A DNA stretch of 11,667 nucleotides from Baffinella frigidus (GCA_026770585.1 MU646562.1:190577-202243), one strand, 5' to 3'; shown: positions 6,301-11,499, numbered from the stretch's first letter. Numbers and translations: made by a program. The notes: generated by a model from the letters alone, not told the origin.

Positions 6301-9300
6301 AAATTACTACACGATTTTTTTAATAATACTTATAAAAATTATGCTGTGTAGTAAATTTTATTACCCAGAAGTGTTGAATTAAAACCGTTGTCCTAGAGAT
6401 TATCTCCCAGGAAGCCTGGGAAGTCAGCGATTGGAGACATTGCCATGCGCGATAATATTTTTTTTGTACCAGAAAACACTTTTGTAAGGCTCCACTTCCT
6501 CGGGCCCTCCGTCCCACTTCCTCCTACCTCATCAGGAAACCCGAAACCCGAAACCCGAAACCCGAGACCCGAAACCCGAATCCCGAAACCCTAAACCCGA
6601 AACCCTAGAACAGGCATGCACGGAGAACCTGACGCCGTGGGTAAAGCCCAAACCCGAAACCCCTAAACCATAAACAATACACCCGAAACTATCAACCATA
6701 AACCAGAAATCAGATATAATAAACAATTAAGCACAAACCATAAACCATAAACCATAAACCGAAACCATAAACCATAAACGCGAAACACTGAACCAGGCAA
6801 AGCTGCTCCCGTGCCGGGCGCGGGGGGGGCTCGCAAAGCTGGTCAAGGCGGCGCGGTCACCGCCGAAACCCGAAACCCGAAATCCGAAACCCGAAACCCG
6901 AAATCCGAAACCCGAAATCCGAAACCCGAAACCCGAAACCCCGGAACCCGAAACCCGAAACCCGAAACCCGAAATCCGAAACCCGAAACCCGAAATCCGA
7001 AACCCGAAATCCGAAACCCGAAACCCGAAACCCGAAACCCGCGGTGAGGGCCGTTTTCAAAATAGAGACCTGTATTACTACCACCCCGGCTGCCACGCGG
7101 TGAGGCCCCCCCCTAAGCTCAGACGTGGATTAAATCGATGTTGTGTTGTGAGCCATTTTGCGCGTGGGACGGTTCGAGATCGAACCGAATGGCCTGGAAA
7201 TGGCTCGCGCCACATCCTCGATTTCCACACGAGAATGCTAGAGGAGCCTATTTAAAATCAATGTGCTTTTAAAAGTGGGCATTTGTGTCGTAACTTTCGT
7301 TGATTGGTCACGTACATGTAACTAGCTATATATTGGCCAGTCACGAGGTTGGAACACCTTATCCTGGTACCAATATTTACAACCCCACATATAAAAAGGA
7401 TCCTCTAAAATTCTCGAGTGGATGTCCCCTTAGCGGCTGCACAAATTTCCGGGGTAGGGGGGGGGGGGGAGTTCCTCACCGGGGGAGGCGCGTGCGGCGT
7501 GTGAAGGGGGCGCGGCGTAAGCCGCTTTCGACCCCTTAGATAGAAAAATGCGTTTTAAACTACCTATTTTTCCATGTGAGATTTTCTCGAGTTATTCACT
7601 CAAGAAACGACGCCCTGCCATCTGGGGTTCTCTCGTGCGCAACTCCTCCCCTGATTGCCTTGATTCAGTGTGTTGCGTTTCGGGTTGAGGGTTTGGGGTT
7701 CAGAGTAGCTGACGCATGCTCATCTATTCGCAGGTTGTGCGGGGGGCTCTACTCGTCGTATTCCGCGCATGCCTCACTCGAGGTAAACCCTGAACCCTGA
7801 ACCCTGAACCCTGAACCCTAAACCCTAAACCCTAAACCTTAAACCCTAAGCCCTAAACCCTAAACCTGAAACCCTAAACCCTGAACCCTGAACCATAAAC
7901 CCTAAACCCTGAACCATTACGCATAACCCATAAACCATAAACCATAAACCATAAACCATAAACCATAAACCATAAACCCCAGAATCCCAGAATCCCAGAA
8001 TCCCATGCCACACGGTGGCCTCTGCGGATCGGTCCTTTGATTTGCGTGTTACTGCTTGAGAAGTGCTCGGCACAAAGACATCTCCACACGAGAATGCTAG
8101 AGGGCCCTATTTAAAATCGATGTGCTTTTAAAAGTGGGCATTTGTGTAGTAACTTTCGTTGATTGGTCACGTAACTCTGCGAAATTAGCACAGTCACGAG
8201 GTTGGAATACCCTATCCTGGTGCAAATGTATACAAACCCACATGTAAATAGGTTCCTCCAGCATTCTCGAGTGGCTTATTCACCGACGTTTCAACCAGAT
8301 TTCAGATGAGAACCCTCAACTCATAGGCTAACGTCCTGAAAACCGGGTAGTTCAGCCTACGGTATTGCTTACGGTAGGCCGTAGGGCCCCTAGGGGGGGT
8401 CCTATGAAACATTAGGTCCTAGGGGCCCTACGGCCTACCGTAGGCAATACCGTAGGTGTAACTACCCGGTTTTCAGGACGTTACCCTATGCAAACCCTAC
8501 ACCGTGTTTCTCCGGGAGTGCCCCAGTACCCTCGAGGACGGATCTTCGCTCTACCTCTCGCTCACCCTAACCCCTAAGTCCTAAACCATAAACCATAACC
8601 ACAAACCATAACCATAAACAATAAACCACAAACCATAAATCACAAACCATCAACCAGACACCCCAAACCGTAGACCCTGAAACCCACACACCAAACTCCA
8701 ATCCAGAATCTCTGAACCCTAAAACCCCAAACCCCAAACCCCAAACCCCAAACCCCAAACCCCATACCCCATACCCCAAACCCCATACCCCATACCCAAC
8801 CCCAAAGCCCAAAGCCCAAACCCGAAGAGTGCTCCAGTACCCTCTTGGACGGCGCGTGCGACCAATCTTCACTCTACCTCTCGCTCACCCTAATCCCTAA
8901 GTCTTAAACCGTCGACCCTTAACCTCAAACGCTACACCATGTTCACTGAGGAGAGGACGGATCCGCTTGCACGAGCGGGCTTAAATCTCTTTATTGTGGA
9001 CGTGACTGTGTAAAGTCACTCCGTTCATCCTACACGGGGTAGTATCTCCAGAGTTCCCGGACACTCACAGACGGCGCGTGTGACGGATCTTCCCTGTGTC
9101 TCTTGCTCGCGCTCGCGCTCGCCCCAAAACCCCAAACCGGCAACCCTCAACCTGAAAGGCTCCACCGTTTGCAGTGCTCGAGAACGCTCGGTGACGGCGG
9201 GTGTGACGGATCTTCACGGTACCTCGCGCTCACGCTCACGCTCACCTCCGTCTCCAACGCGAACCTCAAGGAGTCCTCGCCGTCCCTCTCAAGGTCTACC

Positions 9301-10567
9301 TCATGATCTCCTCGTAGTGGACGTGACTGTGTAAAGTCACTCCGGCCATCCTACACGGGGCTGTATTCCCAGAAGGCGGGCCTATCTCACGCTATCCCCG
9401 AGGCGGGCCTGTCCGAAGCTCGGCCTGACAGCTTGTCAGATCTCGCGATTTCATGGGTATCCCACACAGAACACTACGAGCAACCTTCCAACGTTACTTA
9501 TTCGATTGTTTCTTGGGAAACACGCCAAACATCAGCAATTGTTGGTCGCGTTACACCGCATGTCCGGGGCAGGCGTGTCTCGTAGTCTTTTGAGCAGCAA
9601 TCCCCTCGCGGCCATCGATGCATTTGATCTCAGATTTGGGTAGGGCTTGGAGCCATTTCTGAGCGTAACTCACTTTTTTGGGCTGGGACTGAATCGGCCC
9701 CCAAATCATACCAGCAACATCTAGTTGGGAAAAAGTTCGAATCTCTCCCATGATCAGAGATTAGTAGAGAGGGTCTTTCAATAGTTGACACGATTCGGAC
9801 CTCGAAAAGCATCGGAGCATCGAAACTTATCAGTCAGCTCGTGTAGTAAACATCGCGAATTCGTCCATTCAAAGGAAATCTGGTACTGAGTTGACTAAAG
9901 AGTTTCGATGCTCCGATGCTTTTTGAGATCCAGATCGTGTCAACTATTGAGAGACCCGCTCTACCTCAGATTACCAAACAATGTATTTACCATACCATTC
10001 CTGGTGTGATCGTTTTGTCAGCGATTTGAAAACCAATTTCACTTTGAAAACCCATAGAAATCGCATAAAACTCAGACCTCAAATCGCAAACCCCGACGGA
10101 CAGCGGCCGCCGCCCTCCCTCACCGCCAAACCCCAAACCCCACACCCCTAACTCCAAACCCCACACCCCTAACTCCAAACCCCACACCCCTAACTCCAAA
10201 CCCCACACCCCTAACTCCAAACCCCTAAACCCAAACCCCACACCCCACACCCCACACCCCAAACCCCTAACCCCCAACCCCAAACCCTAAGCCCTAAGCC
10301 CTAAACCAACCCTAAGCCCGAAACAAGGCCGAAAATGCGACCCCAGGAAGACAGGAATCGCCAACGGCATCCTGCGCAGCCTCCTTGAAACCCCCAAAGC
10401 CCAACCCCCAACCCCAAAGTTGGTGAGGGTGCATACATGGCGGGCGCGTTGGTAGTCACACAGGCCTCCCTCCAAACTGAAACCCGAAACGCAGGAGGAC
10501 GGCGGTGCGCGCGCCGGCGCCATCCTTCGCAGCCTCCTTCTCGCTCGCCTCCCTCCTGGCCTCCCAG
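3292..10567 (+). CDS. PIGT: PIG-T/Gpi16, GPI transamidase subunit (exon-split, 3' part outside window)
   Basis: PIG-T (yeast Gpi16) is a single-pass ER membrane, lumen-facing subunit of the GPI transamidase. This complex replaces a C-terminal peptide of secretory proteins with a GPI anchor, and PIG-T is disulfide-linked to the protease PIG-K/Gpi8. Seen here, in order: a signal peptide, then family blocks FTEDMLVRPLPDGNV, HFGVFPK, VGEFHLSFAQGLW, GVQLHAWF, GLINALSGLFGASLNFLE, CTENLTPW and KLLPCRARGGL. These match the N-terminal luminal domain of human PIG-T in order and spacing (recalled family knowledge). About ten exons join in compatible phase and cover roughly 290-305 codons, about half of a protein of usually 570-600 residues. 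The link between exons 5 and 6 is unresolved. Introns run from 67 to about 1390 bp and are full of repeats. The span given ends at the last exon I could place; the gene continues beyond the window. Family assignment is secure; exact borders are inferred without transcripts. Confidence 0.9.
3533..3711 (+). CDS. PIGT: PIGT exon 2: first luminal beta block
   Basis: Starts after CGCTCCAG in phase 1 and restores Gly at the junction. It encodes ETFTEDMLVRPLPDGNV, then THHLFRTTW, a Pro/Gly/Ala-rich insert, and SEHFGVFPK. The family block around the LxxxPLPxGxV and F-R-T-x-W residues aligns, and HFGVFPK corresponds to the HYRLFPK block of animals. The insert of about 20 low-complexity residues replaces a short hydrophilic linker. 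The exon ends in phase 0 before GTCCCC, a poor donor consensus. Confidence 0.85.
3779..3861 (+). CDS. PIGT: PIGT exon 3: HLSF(A/T)QG block
   Basis: Follows a 67-bp intron that is almost pure C with a CCCCCAG acceptor. It encodes VVREMVRMYNVGEFHLSFAQ, then GLWLDDR and the first two bases of Trp. The E-x-H-L-S-F-x-Q-G-x-W pattern is a PIG-T hallmark. No GT follows the Trp codon. The best fit is a GC donor (TG|GCACCT), which gives Trp-Gly when joined to 4937. This makes intron 3 (3862-4936) a GC-AG intron. Confidence 0.85.
3866..4085 (+). repeat. Telomere-like array CCCTAAA with CACTAAA block
   Basis: Begins about 5 bp inside intron 3. Units are CCCTAAA, CCCTGAA and a run of CACTAAA (about 4014-4056), then CCCTAAA again. 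It is bracketed by exon 3's end (3845-3865) and a partial copy of it (4108-4148). Confidence 0.9.
4108..4148 (+). pseudogene. Copy of the PIGT exon 3 end
   Basis: CTCGACGACC...CACCTTCCC followed by CTAAACCCTCAACCTAA repeats the exon 3/intron 3 boundary (3845-3895) with few changes. The copy lies on the far side of the telomere-like array. Confidence 0.7.
4335..4412. repeat. Eroded CCTACGGTAGG palindrome
   Basis: Contains CCCTACGGTAGGCAATCCAT and CGTAGGGAGGGTTCCTACGG, the core words of the palindromes at 5555 and 8322, without clean ends. Confidence 0.45.
4535..4571 (+). pseudogene. Copy A of the PIGT exon 4 acceptor and start
   Basis: CGACAG followed by GHLPVPAPPGVHL-coding sequence in the exon 4 frame. 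Splicing from exon 3 would be in phase but runs into TGA at about 4583, within the adjoining MITE. Confidence 0.75.
4572..4658. mobile_element. Small MITE after exon 4 copy A
   Basis: Ends TTTTGCTATCTGAGGTG and, inverted, CACCCTTGAGATAGCATAAAA. It has an AT-rich centre and ACCACCCTTGAGAT twice near the right end. Related to 4759-4880. Confidence 0.6.
4701..4750 (+). pseudogene. Copy B of the PIGT exon 4 acceptor and start
   Basis: CGACAG followed by EHAAVPAPPGVQLHACF-coding sequence. Joined to exon 3 the junction codon becomes TGA, so this copy would end translation at once. It stays close to exon 4 through the CAGCTGCACGCGTG motif. Confidence 0.75.
4759..4880. mobile_element. Small MITE after exon 4 copy B
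   Basis: Perfect 10-bp terminal inverted repeats ATCTACATCA/TGATGTAGAT, with inner inverted TTGCTATCTTACC words shared with the element at 4572. Confidence 0.7.
4937..5032 (+). CDS. PIGT: PIGT exon 4: GVQLHAWF block
   Basis: Starts after TTGTCCAG with one base that completes Trp, then GHAPVPAPPGVQLHAWF and a variable acidic/alanine segment. It ends in phase 2 before GTTGCG. The segment aligns with the W-G-x-P-x-x-x-A-P-x-G-x-x-L-x-x-W-F stretch of PIG-T. Two upstream partial copies of this acceptor and exon start (4535 and 4701) appear nonfunctional, because joining exon 3 to either runs into a stop. Confidence 0.85.
5175..5260 (+). repeat. ATGT tetranucleotide microsatellite
   Basis: About 85 bp of ATGT units with some TATA and CATG interruptions in PIGT intron 4. 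An open frame through it (Met-Tyr-Val-Cys repeats) is an artefact. Confidence 0.95.
5424..5462. repeat. Hairpin with GGTCACGTTGC arms
   Basis: GGTCACGTTGC and GCAACGTGACC enclose a smaller TCACGC/GCGTGT pair and the loop CGTAA, a stem of about 17 bp in the DNA or pre-mRNA of intron 4. It contains CACGT words on both arms. Confidence 0.7.
5555..5706. mobile_element. 152-bp palindromic element, copy 1
   Basis: ATAGGC...GCCTAT ends and arms of about 65 bp with few mismatches, including AAAATGGGGTAGTT and CCTACGGTATT. It could fold into one long hairpin. Same family as 8322-8490; noncoding; in intron 4. Confidence 0.85.
5868..5990 (+). CDS. PIGT: PIGT exon 5: LSGLFGASLNF block
   Basis: Starts after CCTTCAG; the first G completes Arg, then W-R and GLINALSGLFGASLNFLE. 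This is the best-conserved stretch in the window and matches the W-x-x-L-x-N-x-L-S-G-x-F-x-A-S-L-N-F motif of PIG-T. Third positions are nearly all G or C up to 5990, then this bias drops, so I end the exon at CAACAG before GTCACA (phase 2). Alternative ends are 6016 (phase 1) and 6021 (phase 0); 6021 would join directly to 6614. The 3' edge is repeated at 6164 and 6515. Confidence 0.8.
6115..6160 (+). CDS. PIGT: Candidate linking exon of PIGT between exons 5 and 6
   Basis: Exon 5 ending at 5990 is in phase 2, while the microexon at 6614 needs phase 0. This segment lies between CGCTCAG and GTCCCG, is open, and converts phase 2 to phase 0. It would give about the right number of residues between the two conserved blocks. 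However, it does not encode the usual R-Y-x-x-L-P-R-E stretch and its third-position GC bias is weak. It is only a phase-based proposal. Confidence 0.25.
6164..6236 (+). pseudogene. Copy 2 of the PIGT exon 5 end and donor
   Basis: CGCCACGCCCACCCGCGCC through CACCAG and GTCACAC repeats 5937-6003 with scattered substitutions, including beyond the donor. Confidence 0.8.
6267..6389. mobile_element. AT-rich MITE-like element
   Basis: Outer inverted words AACGGTTCTAATTTAAAAC and GAATTAAAACCGTT, and inner AAAATTACTACAC and GTGTAGTAAATTTT. The centre is almost pure A/T. It lies between exon 5 copies 2 and 3. Confidence 0.65.
6515..6535 (+). pseudogene. Copy 3 of the PIGT exon 5 end
   Basis: CTTCCTCCTACCTCATCAG matches the last bases of exon 5. 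The donor is lost: the next base starts the CCCGAAA array directly (GAAACCC). Confidence 0.65.
6536..6606 (+). repeat. CCCGAAA telomere-like array
   Basis: About ten CCCGAAA units with CCCGAGA, CCCGAAT and CCCTAAA variants, running to just before the microexon. Confidence 0.9.
6614..6640 (+). CDS. PIGT: PIGT microexon carrying the conserved Cys-Thr-Glu-Asn-Leu-Thr-Pro-Trp
   Basis: A 27-nt segment between GAACAG and GTAAAG encodes ACTENLTPW. The CTENLTPW motif is diagnostic for PIG-T. Its cysteine corresponds to human Cys182, which forms the disulfide with PIG-K. N-L-T is also a possible N-glycosylation sequon. CCCGAAA-type repeats lie directly before it and CCATAAA-type repeats directly after. 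The exon might begin at 6609 if the upstream exon ends in phase 1. Confidence 0.85.
6643..6781 (+). repeat. CCATAAA array of PIGT intron 6
   Basis: Units CCATAAA, with a few CCCGAAA and CCCTAAA, fill nearly the whole intron of about 156 bp between microexon and exon 7. Confidence 0.85.
6797..6855 (+). CDS. PIGT: PIGT exon 7: KLLPC block
   Basis: Starts after GAACCAG in phase 0 with AKLLPCRARGGLAKLVKAA and the first two bases of Arg. In PIG-T the K-x-L-L-P-C...G-L segment follows directly after CTENLTPW, exactly as here. The donor is GTCACC. The intron that follows (6856-7733) begins with CCCGAAA/CCGAAAT repeats only a few bases inside. Confidence 0.85.
6864..7041 (+). repeat. CCCGAAA / CCGAAAT array of intron 7
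   Basis: About 25 units of CCCGAAA interspersed with CCGAAAT. Frames through it give Asn-Pro-Lys or Gly-Phe-Arg repeats on the two strands and are not genes. Confidence 0.95.
7225..7421 (+). mobile_element. 190-bp MITE-like element, copy 2
   Basis: Same family as 1013-1202 (inverted) and 8084-8274 (direct). Ends are CCACACGAGAATGCTAGAGG and its inverted counterpart ending CTCGAGTGG. It lies inside PIGT intron 7. Confidence 0.85.
7422..7733 (+). other. Rest of PIGT intron 7
   Basis: Contains a run of 12 or so G (about 7457), a GGGGCGCGGCGTAAGCCGC palindrome-like word and, at 7676-7703, a short G-rich TTTCGGG/GGGTTTGG fragment. This last is the only telomere-like fragment of opposite polarity in PIGT. 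No gene seen. Confidence 0.5.
7734..7782 (+). CDS. PIGT: PIGT exon 8: short YSSY segment
   Basis: Starts after TATTCGCAG; one base completes Arg, then LCGGLYSSYSAHASLE, ending in phase 0 before GTAAAC. Position and pattern fit the L-x-x-x-x-Y-H-S-x-x-x-x-x segment that follows the KLLPC block in PIG-T. Phase fits exon 7. A rival candidate at about 7058-7099 is also phase-compatible but aligns less well. Confidence 0.65.
7784..7990 (+). repeat. CCCTGAA/CCCTAAA/CCATAAA array of intron 8
   Basis: Begins one base inside the intron. Units change in blocks: CCCTGAA, CCCTAAA, CCATAAA, then CCCAGAAT. The blocks suggest local expansion of different variants. Confidence 0.9.
8084..8274 (+). mobile_element. 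190-bp MITE-like element, copy 3
   Basis: Ends CCACACGAGAATGCTAGAGG and CTCGAGTGG; differs from copy 2 mainly in the centre (CTCTGCGAAATTAGCACAG). It lies inside PIGT intron 8. A CT dinucleotide flanks both ends, too short to be a firm target duplication. Confidence 0.85.
8322..8490. mobile_element. 169-bp palindromic element, copy 2
   Basis: CATAGG/CCTATG ends and arms of about 70 bp that are nearly perfect (AACGTCCTGAAAACCGGGTA, CCTACGGTATTGC, CCGTAGGGCCCCTAGG). It shares core words with 5555-5706. It lies in intron 8, between MITE copy 3 and exon 9 copy a. Confidence 0.85.
8519..8577 (+). pseudogene. Exon 9 copy a (possible alternative exon)
   Basis: After CGGGAG it encodes CPSTLEDGSSLYLSLTLTP and reaches a possible GTCCTA donor in phase 2, the same entry and exit phase as exon 9. 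It lacks four residues of the loop and the serine-rich tail. Either a decayed duplicate or a mutually exclusive exon. Confidence 0.6.
8561..8823 (+). repeat. CCATAAA and CCCCAAA array between exon 9 copies a and b
   Basis: Irregular ACCATAAACC units give way to a regular ACCCCAAACCCC block and CCCCATA units. Bracketed by copies a and b. Confidence 0.85.
8830..8900 (+). pseudogene. Exon 9 copy b (possible alternative exon)
   Basis: After CCGAAGAG it encodes CSSTLLDGACDQSSLYLSLT, then LIP, and reaches a possible GTCTTA donor in phase 2. Closer to exon 9 in the loop (DGxCDxSS) than copy a. Confidence 0.6.
8996..9039 (+). repeat. 44-bp direct repeat after exon 9 copy b
   Basis: Contains GTGGACGTGACTGTGTAAAG and CATCCTACACGGGG; repeated at 9317-9360 with two changes. 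It marks a duplication unit of about 321 bp covering an exon 9 copy and its downstream intron. Confidence 0.85.
9054..9117 (+). pseudogene. Exon 9 copy c (decayed)
   Basis: Contains TLTDGACDGSSLCLLLALAL-coding sequence. Two bases are missing near its start, so entry after CCAGAG is out of frame and hits a stop. Confidence 0.65.
9175..9293 (+). CDS. PIGT: PIGT exon 9: LALTLTLTSV strand block
   Basis: Starts after GTTTGCAG in phase 0 with CSRTLGDGGCDGSSRYLALT and continues through a T/L-rich beta strand and a serine-rich tail to phase 2 before GTCTAC. The W/Y-x-L-x-x-T-L-x-V-V strand occurs at this place in PIG-T, usually preceded by a Cys-containing loop. Of four copies of this segment (8519, 8830, 9054, 9175) this one is the longest and extends furthest past the shared block with high third-position GC. 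Confidence 0.6.
9317..9360 (+). repeat. 44-bp direct repeat after exon 9
   Basis: Second copy, 24 bp into the intron that follows exon 9. Confidence 0.85.
9361..9752 (+). other. PIGT intron 9, unique part
   Basis: Ordinary, less GC-rich sequence without repeats apart from a small GAGGCGGGCCT duplication. A 66-codon - strand frame (9551-9751) is open but has no recognisable domain and no GC3 bias; I do not call it a gene. Confidence 0.5.
9753..9972. mobile_element. MITE-like element with about 70-bp inverted repeats
   Basis: Left arm contains CAATAGTTGACACGAT and AAGCATCGGAGCATCGAAAC; the right arm is its reverse complement with few changes (GTTTCGATGCTCCGATGCTT, ATCGTGTCAACTATTG). The central loop is about 65 bp and noncoding. 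In intron 9. Confidence 0.85.
10115..10320 (+). repeat. CCCCAAA array with a 21-bp minisatellite
   Basis: From about 10150 a 21-bp unit, AACTCCAAACCCCACACCCC plus T, is repeated about four times without change. It is followed by CCCCACA, CCCCAAA and CCCTAAG units. C-rich on +. Confidence 0.9.
10495..10567 (+). CDS. PIGT: Probable PIGT exon 10: SFAASFSLASLLASQ
   Basis: Starts after AAACGCAG with one base that completes Arg, which fits the phase 2 end of exon 9. It then encodes RTAVRAPAPSFAASFSLASL and ends LASQ in phase 0 before GTCCGC. Third positions are almost all G or C in this frame. It would fall near the D-W-S-L-x-x-x-F segment of PIG-T, but similarity is weak. Four more copies follow at 10693, 10903, 11134 and 11452, so which copy is spliced is open. 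Confidence 0.5.
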
Positions 10568-10692
10568 GTCCGCGTGCCAACCCCTTGAGAGGCAAACCGC
10601 CAGTTGCCTCGCGCGTTCCCTGATACATTGAGGCTCACAACCTGTGATGTGAGCCTGATGGTGTGAAGTGACGTGCGCCGGAAACTTGAAAG

Positions 10693-10760
10693 ACCTCTTG
10701 GGCGCGCCGGCGCCATCCTTCGCAGCCTCCTTCTCCCTCTCCGCCCTCCTCGCCTCCCAG
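10693..10760 (+). pseudogene. Exon 10 copy 2
   Basis: GCGCCGGCGCCATCCTTCGC through CCTCCCAG and GTCCTC; encodes APSFAASFSLSALLASQ. The visible acceptor (GAAAG) gives a phase that does not fit exon 9. Confidence 0.7.
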
Positions 10761-10902
10761 GTCCTCCTCGTTCCAAACCTTCAGAAACTCTCAGTCTCAA
10801 AACTCTAAGTCGCTGGCTTTACAAGCGGGCGGTAGACTTGAGAAGCACGCATCATGAGGTGTTCCGCTCGAAAGTCTAGGCATTATGAGGCGTTCCGCAA
10901 AG

Positions 10903-10953
10903 GAGGCCTCCTTCGCAGCCTCCTTCTCCCTCTCCACCCTCCTCGCCTTCCAG
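10903..10953 (+). pseudogene. Exon 10 copy 3
   Basis: After GCAAAG it encodes EASFAASFSLSTLLAFQ in phase 0-0 before GTCCTC. It could in principle follow exon 10 as an extra cassette. Confidence 0.6.
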
Positions 10954-11061
10954 GTCCTCCCTCCACACACCGGGCTACGCAGGCAGCGAATCACCTAGCT
11001 TGGATAAGCTCTATCACCCTACGGTAGGCTGTCCGCAGTGACGCTGGGGTTTTCCTAGGGG

Positions 11062-11112
11062 TATCCTAGGCGGAACGTGGTTGATAATACCCTAGGCGGG
11101 ACGTGGTTGATA
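11062..11112 (+). repeat. Tandem duplication of about 25 bp
   Basis: CCTAGGCGGAACGTGGTTGA and CCTAGGCGGGACGTGGTTGA follow each other. Just upstream, CACCCTACGGTAGGCTG (about 11017) recalls the palindromic element family. Confidence 0.8.
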
Positions 11113-11133
11113 TTCGACAGCGGTGCGCCCTAG

Positions 11134-11210
11134 GAGGACAGCGGTGGCGCCGGTCGATGGCCCCATCCTTTGCAGGGATCTTCTCCCTCTCTGCCCTCTT
11201 TGCCTCGATG
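11134..11210 (+). pseudogene. Exon 10 copy 4 (decayed)
   Basis: After CCCTAG it starts GAGGACAGCGGTGGCGCCGG like exon 10, then shifts frame before APSFAGIFSLSALFAS. The GT donor is lost (CGATGGAC). Confidence 0.6.
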
Positions 11211-11352
11211 GACGGTTATCCATCGCGGAAACGTGTTTTCAAAGGGCATCGTGGTACCATTAACTATCGAAAAGTGCGGGCCTGTACCGCGAGATCGGGG
11301 TGGCGTTGAAAAAGAAGGGGTCTTTCAGTTTCCTCTTAAGGGCGCCGGCACA

Positions 11353-11450
11353 CCGCTCAACCAACACCCCTCAACCAACACCCCGCACCCCACACCCGAC
11401 ACCTTACCCTATACACCCCACACCCCACACTCTACACCCCACACCCCGTG
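11353..11450 (+). repeat. CACCCC-type array
   Basis: CAACCAACACCCCT, then ACACCCCACACCCC units, C-rich on +. It lies before exon 10 copy 5. Confidence 0.85.
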
Positions 11451-11451
11451 T

Positions 11452-11499
11452 GCCTCCTTCGCAGCCTCCTTCTCCCCCGCCACCCTCCTCGCCTCCCAG
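11452..11499 (+). pseudogene. Exon 10 copy 5
   Basis: Encodes ASFAASFSPATLLASQ followed by GTCCTC. It is placed directly between a CCCCACA array on the left and a CCCTAAA array on the right. Confidence 0.65.

Noticed and set aside
6811-7047. Open frames of Asn-Pro-Lys and Gly-Phe-Arg repeats
   Set aside because: Translation of a heptamer array read in all frames, inside a PIGT intron.
7058-7099. Alternative PIGT exon 8 (DLYYYHPGCHA)
   Set aside because: Phase-compatible with exon 7 and followed by GTGAGG, but the 7734-7782 exon aligns better with the family and both cannot fit; kept only as a minor possibility.
9551-9751. 66-codon - strand frame
   Set aside because: No domain recognised, low GC3 unlike the true exons, no splice context; most likely chance or a decayed insert.
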